From assembly GCA_009741485.1 (NCBI GenBank), contig CM019238.1:10494701-10558700 (forward strand): a stretch of 64,000 nt of DNA, in the 5' to 3' direction. Positions 54,152 through 64,000 of this stretch are shown piece after piece. Under the pieces are notes generated by a model that saw only the letters and a program-made list of their open reading frames with translations, searched no databases and was not told where the DNA came from. Position 1 is the first letter of the stretch. Every line of letters starts with the position of its first letter. A program made the translations under genes and the position numbers. The stretch comes from Malurus cyaneus samueli. Lineage: Eukaryota > Chordata > Aves > Passeriformes > Maluridae.

Positions 54152-57100
54152 GGTCCAGTCTGGCAGCCACAGCAGGATCTTAAACCTGAAGCAATTGCAT
54201 CAGCCCCTGTAGTTTGCTCTCAGCCAGCGTGTGCCCAGTGCCTGGGTTGTTTAAGTTACTGACACAACTTTGGCTTCTTTGGTCATTAAGTTTAGGAAAG
54301 AATGTACAAATTGAGATTTTAGAGGGGAGAACAATGAGGACTACCTTCTGCATATCCCCTTTTTGTTACCTCTTTGTGGAGAAGAGGAGATTTTGGGGCC
54401 TGTGTCACAGACTGGTTTCCACCATTCATGTGAAGTACCTCTCAGAAAATAGCTTTGTAGCACTTGCAGCCTATTGCAGCAGACACTGTTTTATGTTTTA
54501 GTGTCTGGCTGGCTCCAGCTATCACATCAACCTGAGCTTTGGAAATCATTATTCCATGTGGATTTTGTGCTCCCCTGTGAGGACAGTGTCTGTAAAAACC
54601 CAAAGCACGTGCAGCAAGATTACTTCGAGATTTATTTTATGGCAACTTCATTTCTCTGGATGCCTCATGAGATTAAAGTCAAACTTAAAAGAATCATTTT
54701 CCAAAACAGGAAGCAAACAATGATTTAGCAAGTCCATACCCCATCATTCACCATTCAGGCTGGGGACAATGGCAGCATTATGTCACTGTCTTAAGTGTGA
54801 ATGTTGCCTCTAAATTTGTATGTTCTAAGGATGGAAAGTGAAGCAGCCTTTCTCTGATAAAAGAAAGGCTGGTTGTCTTTGATATCGTAGATAAATGCTT
54901 TGATAGTTACTTTTTAATTGCTTTATTGCCAAAAATTTTCAATGAAGCCATAAAAGAGAAAAAAAATGATCAGCCTAATTGTCTCAAGATGGATATGTAA
55001 TGCATAAATCTCTAGTTTAATGGATCTAGTAATAGACCACCTGCTTCAGTTGCCTTTTCCCATTCAGAATATGAATGAATGATTCTCTCAGATGTTCACA
55101 AAGAGAAAACACAATTGCACCATCAAAACCTCAGTGATTTTTCTTTTTACTTTTTTTTTTCCTTGAGGTTCATTCTTGTTCTGTGGATCAGCCAATCTTG
55201 GTACATTTAACCTTGGAAAAATAAAATCCTTTGGTGTGATGTGTAAAGCTTCATGCATTTTTGTTTTCCAGTTTTGTTTCAAATGAGAATAGACAGCCAA
55301 GCAATATTAATAAAACATTGTCAAATCCCGAGAGAGTCAGGCCTGAGTTAAAAGTATTCCTTCATTCTGTGGTCCATGTATATTCCCAGTATGGATACCA
55401 TTCCTCTTGCTCAGTTCTGTGTCTTTTGGTGTTGATATTTCTTGTCTCTGATAGGATTCAGTTGTGTTGAGGGTGTTTGAATTCCACAGCCTGTCTTGTG
55501 ATTCAATGTTTTAAAATGATTTTTTTTTTTAAAAAGGGACTGCACAACTTTGTGGATTTGGGCTTTTCCTTTTTGTGGGCACATGGAATTCCTGAGCCTT
55601 CTGAAGATAGAATATTGTAGGAAGTAATCTTAGTTTTTCCTCTTGCAATGTTGGTATTTTTCATTGGTAATTCATTGTTGGTAATTTTGCAGGGGGGGAG
55701 GGTTTGGATGTTTGGGGTTTTCTCTTCTTAAGGATAGCTTAGAATACTTTCCAAAATGCAGAAAGTACATATATTGCCAGTTGCCATGTCTCACTCACAT
55801 GGGTAACTTTCTAAGACATGTTAATTTGCTGTCTTTTTAATTAGGAGCAGCCCAGTTCTGAGGTAACATCCTCCTGTTCTAAGTCCTAGCATTATTACTT
55901 TGAGCACATCCAGAGAAGCTGTCTCTGTGTGGCTCTTCCATGTTCCCTGTGGTAAATGTGTTCCAAAGATGTGCATTTTCTTTATGAAAATCTCTTTTCA
56001 AAGCTCAGCCCTACAAAAATCAAAATTTGAGACTTGGAGGGCTTCTCATATCCAGAGGTTTCACAAACTCCAGTCAGAGATGAATGAATGGAGTGGTCTA
56101 GCAGGCATTAAAATGGCAACAAACAGAGGAGGGAAGGGAACAAACGAGCACTCATTTAGAAAAAAATCAAGATGTCAAGAACTAAATTAATCAAGCCATC
56201 AGGGGATATAAAGATTATTTTTTTAAATTTTGTTTTTAACGTTTACACAGTCATGAAAAGAACCTGGGTAATAAACAACAAGAAAAAGAACGGCATATTT
56301 ATGGGCTTAAATTCAACCTGGTCGATAAAAGAGAAATCTGGTGGGAATGATTTACATGATGGAGGCGTTAAAATCCATGTTTATCACCTATTTAAGAGCA
56401 AATGAGGGAAGGAGGAGCCATCTGGCAGAAGTGTGCATCTTCTGAGAACCTGGAAGCAGTTTCTGAGGAGTGTATATCCATCAGTGCTCTGGCCATGGAA
56501 GAGCAGGAAGGGGGACAGGATGGAGTCTGCAGACCATGGGTTGGCAGAGAGGAAGAAGGTGACCCCTTGTGAAACCACTGTGATCCTTGGAGCATCAGTT
56601 CCAGGTCTGGCTGTTAGCTCTTTGAGAAGCTCCATGTCAGGAGGAGATTATGGGAGGCCCACAAGAAAGGATAAAGAGCTGGGAAGAGTTAAAAAAGCTC
56701 TGCTGTGTTCAACACGGTGCCACAAGGCTCAGTGTATGAATTACACATAGGGGGAATTGGAATTTGGTGATGGAGAGCTCTTGTGTCTGTTAAGCTGAAG
56801 TGTGTAACAAGATGTGATTCCGTTGTGTTGATGCTCTGAGTGTCCCAGACTAACAGCACAGGCTTTTTCCAGGGAAGGTAATAAGGAAATACAGGAGCTC
56901 ATCAGCCTGTGGCTCTCCATCAGTGTCAATTCTTCAGACAGGAGCTGGGCTTTGCCTGATTCTGTGCTGCAATCTGACCTCGTCCTGTGGCTTGTGGAGG
57001 AGAGCTCCAAGGGGCAGATCAGCGGGCCCTTCTGCCTCTGTCCTCCCCAAAAAGCTGGATATCCAGTGTTAAACTCTTGAACCTGTAGTTATATAAATGA

Positions 57101-59199
57101 CTTGATTTTCAAACCCTTTCTAAGTCAACAGGATGTGAGTCTTGGTGCATAGCCAAAGTGACATTTCTGCTCCATAATTGTTAATTCTGTGTGAATGCTC
57201 TATTATTTACAAGTACACTCTGTAGAGGACCAGTACATGAGAGAAAATAGCTTGGTTCAGGCTAAAATATGCTATTTCTAATAACTGGTCAAGCCAGAGT
57301 ATATTCAGGATGCAGAGCCCGGTGTCCTGGGGATTGTTTTGCTCCAGAACAAAACGAGGCTCATATACCACGGGGCTCCCACCCCAAAATCTCTCCTGGA
57401 CCTCCAGTTTTGCTTGCTGCAAGCTAACTTGTAATAATGGGGGATCTGGGAGTTATATCTGCATGGCAAAGGTGTGATTTAACAAGTTTTGGGGCTCTTT
57501 AAATTCAAATAGTTATGCCAGTGCACTTTCTGCTATATAGTTATGCCAATATAAAGGTATCTTATATTTCAAAATACTTTCTTGTTCTAGTGTTGATTGC
57601 CTGTACCTGTATGTGCAGATTCTGAGGTAACATATAGTTTTAATAAACCTCTTTGATAGCCTGAGTTTACACAAAACAAATATCAGATTATGCTTACTTT
57701 TTATGCACCAACTCTATTATTTCTGGTTTTATTTCTGTATAAATAAAGAGCTAAGCTCCAGTTACATATGCCTAAATGCCTGAAAAGAGGGATTTGATTC
57801 CAGAAGCTGTTGTTGTAATGCAGTTAGGTCTGATTTTTCTGCTAGAAAATTCCATTTTAAATCATGTTAATGTGGGAGAGTAAAATAGACTGTGAAAGTT
57901 AGCTGTTTCTGGTGTTCAGAAGAACCTGCTTTTTTCAGCCATTCTCTATTTTATGAAGGAATAAGTCTAAAACCAAAGTTTTATTTAGCAATTCCCAAGG
58001 AAATGGAAGTGCACAGTCTGATTCTGCCTCTTACAAGAAAAAAGTAATATATAAAGCCTGTGGTTTGCCTAGGAGCCTGCAAAGCCTTATCCTATTGAGT
58101 GAATCTCAAGTTTGGTCTGTATTACTTGAAAGATGAGTTCATAAATATCTGTACCAGGAAGGAACATGTTCATTGTACCTGATAGTTTTACCATCATCTG
58201 CAAACTCAGGTGCTGAGATACCCTGATAAAATGAAAACAGATGCTCATAGGTTTTTTAATCTGTTCTTTCCTTGTTTAGTTCCTTGAATTTTAATTGTTG
58301 CATTTTAGGCTGTGGCTTTTTTTAACACAGTGTAGTGTTATGCGTGTTTCATGTGTCTGGAGGCAATATGCTTTTCTCAGAGGTAAGAAGCCAAATTTTC
58401 GAAGGTATTGCAAATTGCCAGGGAAATCATAAATCTGGACATAGTATTTTATCCAGGGCTCCTAATATCCCGGTTTATTGGCTTTAAGTGAACTTCCCCA
58501 AGGCGAGTTTTGCTTTTCCAACCAGCCCTCTCCTGCGTCCCAATGGTCCCATCTGTGGCAGAAAATGATGGAAACTGAAGCAGAGCCATTGACTTATTCA
58601 AACATCTTGTCCCTTTTTCTGCAATGTGCTGTCATTGGGTATTCAGACAAAAGGGCTAATTCATTGTGATCAAGTTGTTGTTATTAATAATAAATTAGAG
58701 CAATTATGCTGTTATGTAGACCCAGAACATCCTACATCCGTTTCTGTATTTGCCATGAATTGTATGATTTAATGGAATTCTATCTGCCCAAAAAAGGAAG
58801 AACCAGTTAGTGGTGAGGAATTAGGCTTAATAATTATGTACAATCAAATGTTTAACAGTCTTGAAAGAGATTTTATATTACTATAACTTGCAGTTCCAAC
58901 CATAAAGACCGTGACTACTCAGCCATGTGCTCTTCATAGTGGTTATTCTGTTCACTTCTATTTGCTGTGTTTACCTCAATTAGTTTCCATGTGCTACTCA
59001 GAGAAGCATTCACAGGAAGAATTCATAATGCTAGTGTTAGTACATCTAAAAGTCTCAAAAAAATCACTGTGATGTTTTAGGAATTGTCAGAATGGGGGTT
59101 GGAGGATTTGTCTTTTTCCAGGGACTCTAAGAAGGGCCTGTACATGGGCTTTCCTAACATTTAACTATTCAGTGATGAACAGCTTGTAAAAAATAGTGA

Positions 59200-59458
59200 A
59201 ATGAGAGTCAGGGTGACATCAGCAGAAGAGAAAGTGAGAGATGTGAGGAAATGCAATAAAAAGTGGAGCAAAGATCGAAGAGAAGGAAGGAAAAAGCTCT
59301 CTGGGGAAAAAAGAAAAGAAATATCAGAAAGACAGGAGGAGGAAAGAGAAAGCCACAGAAAGTGGTCACCTATCAGCAAGAAGAAAAGCAGCATGAAAAT
59401 GCTGTGCTGGAGAAGAAAGGATCCTTTTAAAAAGGAAAAAAAAAGAAATTAAAAATTG
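59200..59458. repeat. Purine-rich (A/G) tract
   Basis: About 260 bp in which the plus strand is mostly A and G, with GAAGAGAAAG-type blocks and ending in AAAAAGGAAAAAAAAAGAAA. It gives a lysine/arginine/glutamate-rich frame on the plus strand and a serine/leucine/phenylalanine-rich frame on the minus strand, both compositional. Longer pure purine blocks could form triplex DNA or act as purine-type splicing signals, but nothing here shows that they do. Confidence 0.6.
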
Positions 59459-59744
59459 AGAGATTTGAGAAGTGTCTCTACCTAGCACCCAGCTTCAGGA
59501 GGTCTGTTCTAAAACTAAGATACACAGATAGGATACATCACTTCTCCTGGCCATTTACTCAGATGTATATGTTTTATTAAACTCTGAATAACTTCCTCAC
59601 ATTCTATTCAGACATTGGCATCTATTCTTGCCACTCCCTGAAAACTGGCAGGATTGCTTGAATACTCACAGCAGATCCTGACTATTTCAGTTCCATATTT
59701 CTGGGTCAGTGTGTGTGACTGTCAGTGAATCTGCACCCCCTGTG

Positions 59745-59787
59745 TGTGCAGGGATGAGTCCATATATTGTGCAGGGATGAGTCCATA
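59745..59787. repeat. Tandem duplication with 23-bp period
   Basis: TGTGCAGGGATGAGTCCATA occurs at 59745-59764 and again at 59768-59787, identical over 20 bases. It is preceded by a short GT run, a plausible trigger for slippage. Identity of the copies suggests a recent event. Confidence 0.85.
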
Positions 59788-62700
59788 CATCCACATGGAT
59801 CTTCAGGATGACACAACTGTGCCCAAAGCAGGGCAGCAAATGTGTGTGGTTGGGCTGTGTAACTCTTCCAAAGGGGCACAGATTCTCTCTCAGTTCCTCG
59901 CCCTGAATCATGCAGTATTGGAGTTTTCATTGATAATTGCCAGTGAAGTTGAGCATATGGGCTTAAAGGAGTTATAAATGATTTTGTTTTCTCTTTTATT
60001 GTTACCCATCTGATAAATACAACCAGGCAGCATAAGGCACTTGATACTCCTCACCAATCCCTTGTGTACAATATTGAAAGAATTCAAAGCAGTGCATATT
60101 TTAGCTGTCCTTTAGAGATGAATTATTGCTGTTTATGCTTCATGCAGATGCTTGGAAACAGATTTCTGCATATATATCATATTTTGCTTGCAAGTAAGTG
60201 TTTAAAGCCACAGTTACATGAGATTTAAATCTAAATTATTCTGCATTTGTTTAAATCTGAGATGATTTTTAATTAGCTATCAACAGTAAATCTGAAGTGA
60301 ATGAGGGAGATACTATGAGCTTAGCTTTTTAACTATTTCAAAATAATCTCTTAATTGAGAAAAAAGGCAAGATTCAGAGAAACATCCTTCTAAGTGCCCA
60401 CAGCCTTGTAAACATTTTGGGTAAGAGTTCACGAAACTCTCTCAGGTGTTCTTTTCACCCTTATTTAGATTGAAAATTCAGTGTTAAGGTGAAATATTGG
60501 CCCTGTAGAAGGGAAAGATAAAGCTGGTACTAATGGAATAAACATTTTTCTCCCCTGTCTGTGTATCCATTTAGACAACTGAGCAAGAGAGTAGGTCGAC
60601 ATACACAGCCTCATCACTGTGGAAAGTTCTCCATTCAAATATTGCATTTCTTCAGTGAGGTTAACAAATGTCCTTTTTTTTTTGTTCCCCTCATTTGCAT
60701 AAGTGCAGATAGTGGTTAAGGAAACTGTATGGATAAATCACAAAAAATATCTTCTGTCCCTCTGCATTGATAGGAAAAGTCACTGCAAAGCCTTTTTTTT
60801 CTTATGTACAGTATTGTGTTATCTGCGTCTTTTCCTTACTGTAATCTCTTTTTCTGTGTCACTTATTAAAAATTCTGACTTTTCAACAGATACATCAATT
60901 TCTTTAAACATCTCCTGACTCAATAAAAAAGCGAGGAAAGGATTAAATTGAATGCTCAAGCTTCATTCCATCGTCTCACAAAAGTGTTCAGATAAACTAT
61001 GAAATAAATCTTTCTGTCCTGTCAGGTCAATTCAATAGCTCTGATATTATTTATGGTCTCATCTGTATAATCCTCACTCACAAGTAATCGGAAAGTTCCC
61101 CTCAGTCAGCTTGCATGATCTTTAGAAGTGGAAAGTGCAAATGCTTTTGCTTAACTTCAGCTCAGATAAGGGACTGGGATCACAGTAGTAGGAGTGCATG
61201 GTTATTCTCAAATGATATTAACGTTCAATTAAATGAAAAATTCTGTAGATTTTTCACCCCGTTTCAGTTCTGTAGTAAAAAAGTTGGAAGTGGGCTGCTG
61301 CTGCATGAGCTTTTCTGGAAAAGGATCTGATTTCCATTGTATTTTGGGTGCTTTGGGAAAAGAAGCCCATTGGGGATGTGTGGTTCCCAGTCTGCCTTGA
61401 GCTGTGAGATTTCAAATAGATTGGGGAAAGGGGAGTGGATTTGGTTGGCTTTTTCCGTATGAGAAAGTTTTCTGAGGGAGAGACATAATTCCAGAGCAGT
61501 TGAGAATCCAGAGGAGAGCATAAGAGAAAGGAGAAGAACAGCTTCTAAAACCTGCTCGGTTCATTTTTGACCATCAGTGTTGGTGATTCCCAGCCCAGAC
61601 CTGGGTTTAACCCATTAAACAAATTCATTGTTTGATTTTAACCCGAAAGGTGAAATCCATCCACGTACCCTAGGGGAGCTTATGCCAAAATCAGCTGCTC
61701 ACTTCCCCATCCTCTGCAGGTGCCACACTGGAGACAGCCCTGGGCCGGGACACAACTCTCAGCTGTGAAGGGGGCTTTAAAAGTAAATGTCTGGCTGTAA
61801 AGAAGCCTTTGGAAATTGGCACATGATCCATGCAGTAGCACATCAATGTACCAAGGAGAGGAGAGGAGTTTGCAAACATCATTGAGCTCTGCTCTGAGTG
61901 CTCTCCCTGTCCCTGTGAGTGGCTTTGAACAGCTCCTGGTGGAAGAAAGTGATATTGGCTTTATTGATAGTCTTTAAAGGCTCAAGAAACATGGTTTAGA
62001 GAATTGGACTATTACTCCTTAAATTGTATGTACTAAGATTATCTGAATTTCTAAAGACAGGCTTCAGATTTTTTCAATCCCCCATTTCATAACTTGGCGT
62101 CACTGAGTTCAGTACTTTAGCAGCATGAGAATAATAATTTTTCTTTAAAAATAAGGCTTTGCTACAGGTAATGTTTGGAAAATAGGTATGTTCTTCTTCT
62201 GGACTAGTGAATACTCATACTTACGGGAGATCTTCTCCTCCATGCCTAAGAGAATTATTAAAGGCTGCTGCATGAAAGACTTGCATTGTTTTTAAATGTA
62301 GATGTCATTCCTGCAAATATGTTAAAAATTGAATCTCATCACATCGGTTTCATGCAGTTTAGAACACTGTTAGGCAGCTTTTCTGCAGGTGTTTGCTGAT
62401 TTTTTTGCTTTTGTTTCAGCTGTCCCAGTTTGATTCTATCTGAAAGTCTTTTGGTTTGATGTCATCTCATACATTGTGTCGCTGTCCTGGTTTTGACTGG
62501 CTGAGATACCATGGTGCCTAACCCTATTAAGCTCCATAAAGGCAGAAGTTAGAATCCCTCAGCATAATCGTAGCCCCTAACTCTTTTCTAAGCCCTTTAC
62601 AGACAGATACAATATCATTTGTCATGTATATTACACTCCAGCAGATCATGAAAGAGAGATATCTCTTGGGCTGTCATAATTTAAACTGCCTTTCCCAGTG

Positions 62701-64000
62701 ATTTTTCTGGACAATGATAGGAAGGTGGTGTTGATCACATGGAGTGGGTTTGGTAACCCAAATTTATGAGGGGGAATCCTGGCTGTTAGTTACTTGGTGA
62801 TGCCCTAGTTTGCGCCATTCTATATTAAACAATGCAGTTCCCTGCTTTACCATGTAGTAAATCAGATCCTGCCACTGTTACTCTGGCAGAATCCCACAGT
62901 ATTATGCTTAAAAAGATCATGCACATACCAAAACACCCAGCCAGGTGTGGGGTGGATCCGAGGCTCTGTGGAAGAGCTTTTAGTGATTTTGAGGGCGTGC
63001 CAGTGTTCTGCCTGCTCACACATGACGTGTTTCTCACTGAGCACCTCTCTACTTTTGCAAGTCATGCCCTGGGTGAAGAACAGTCCATTTGACAACAGTG
63101 GGGCTCAGCTCAGCCCTCTGGTTATGGCAACATGAGACAGAATTTTGTCCTATAAATAAAAGGCTCATCCTTTATTTCAAAACTAAGTGGAAACTTTGAG
63201 TATGTCCAGCTGCCATCCCTCATTTAACTTCCTCTCCCATTTACTTCACAGTGACTGTTAATTACATAGCTCCTGTTCTCTGGCATCTATTTCCCAGTGT
63301 TTTGCGTGAAAGTGGAGGATAATAGGGTCTGTGTGTCTCCTTGGAGATTTGGCACTTCAGAGAGCAGAGTTGCAACAGGATTTGGTGATAATCCATATTG
63401 TTTTGAATAGCTTGTGACATTGGTGAAAAAATAGTTGTTATGCTTTCACAGAAAATTGCTGCAGGTTTCAAGCAAGTGTTAAATTTCTAACAGTCCTTTG
63501 AAAACTCTAATGAGCTGTCCTGGTAGAGGGAAACAATTGCTTCATGGCACTGATAATTTTCTGGTTTACACTACGTACATTTGAGATCGCAGAGTGGCAT
63601 TGATGGTGTCAGTGAGGTGAGGCCACTCTGGAGGAGCCCCAGTTCTGTCAGTTGTGATCCACCTGCAGCTCCACTACAGATGGTAAAGGATCACATCCCA
63701 GTGAGGGGATTTCCTTTACTTGCACATCTTTTGGTGTCCATAAGATGAGGAAACCTTTGGATCTGTATTTAGGGCATTTTAAAGGAACTAGGAATGACCC
63801 TTTGCTGCCAAGGGTGGTGTAGAGTTGGGATTCCTGCTGTGAACCTGGCCCTCATCTCTGACTTGGCACAGCAGGATCCACAGGTGATGGAATTCCTTGG
63901 AGAAGGGCATGAGAGCTTTCTGAAACTGCCTTTGAATCATCTGCAACGTCTAACAGTGGCTTCTTGGAAAAGGCAGAAAAAGACCATGTGAATGTAGAAG

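Larger units (their letters stand above)
54152..64000 (+). other. Intronic DNA downstream of the exon, second part (no gene found)
   Basis: Continues the inferred downstream intron to the window end. It includes a GC-richer patch at about 56400-57060 with overlapping frames on both strands, a purine-rich tract near 59.2-59.45 kb, a 23-bp tandem duplication near 59.75 kb and a GAGAG run around 61856-61867. No exon with paired splice sites and recognised coding was found on either strand. Confidence 0.5.

Noticed and set aside
59161..59452. Basic Lys/Arg/Glu-rich open frame resembling a nuclear protein
   Set aside because: It is a by-product of the purine-rich tract. The frame begins and ends with the compositional bias.
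62395..62430. Acceptor-like TTTTGCTTTTGTTTCAG
   Set aside because: No convincing donor follows and the downstream frames show no protein similarity. It does not code for the remainder of Ig3.

Overview
The window reads as vertebrate, almost certainly bird, nuclear DNA. It is CpG-poor and AT-rich, with no bacterial-style gene packing. It carries one recognisable fragment of the CR1 retroposon family near 54.0 kb, whose tail has the short ATTCTATG-like direct repeats typical of avian and reptile CR1. Other interspersed repeats are hard to find, which also fits a bird. The species cannot be named from this sequence.

The only coding sequence I can support is one 75-bp internal exon on the + strand at 41024-41098. 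It has a strong polypyrimidine tract and AG in front and a GTAAGT donor behind, and both flanking introns are phase 1. Its peptide (LTDKPPKPLFPMENQP..., ending VIDVQLG) matches, from memory, the start of the third extracellular immunoglobulin domain of the IL-1 receptor accessory protein-like family. It fits IL1RAPL2 better than IL1RAPL1. Genes of this family are spread over hundreds of kilobases to more than a megabase with very large introns, so one small exon in 64 kb is expected.

On this reading, positions 1-41023 are the 3' part of one large intron and 41099-64000 are the 5' part of the next. No preceding (Ig2) or following (rest of Ig3, transmembrane, TIR) exon was found. Left to right, the upstream intron holds a small palindrome (15.3 kb), patches of moderately higher GC (about 13.6-15.1 and 24.9-25.4 kb), a GAT/AAT-rich tract (26.1 kb), T/G-rich runs (27.7-27.9 kb), a perfect 10-bp stem (28.5 kb), an AGCTC pentanucleotide microsatellite (29.3 kb), a perfect 11-bp hairpin next to other small repeats (35.3-35.45 kb), a strong but probably unused donor (37.7 kb), the longest open frame of the window (38.4-38.9 kb, no recognised homology) and a GC-richer patch (39.7-40.2 kb). 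The downstream intron holds T-rich and A-rich runs (43.75 and 45.8 kb), the CR1 fragment (54.0 kb), another GC-richer patch (56.4-57.0 kb), a purine-rich tract (59.2-59.45 kb) and a 23-bp tandem duplication (59.75 kb).

I found no rRNA, tRNA, CRISPR array, intact transposon, retroviral gene or new multi-gene system. The many short open frames look like chance frames in intronic DNA. The most useful points for follow-up are the paralog assignment, the tandem acceptor AG upstream of the exon, and a few structured or exon-like non-coding segments.
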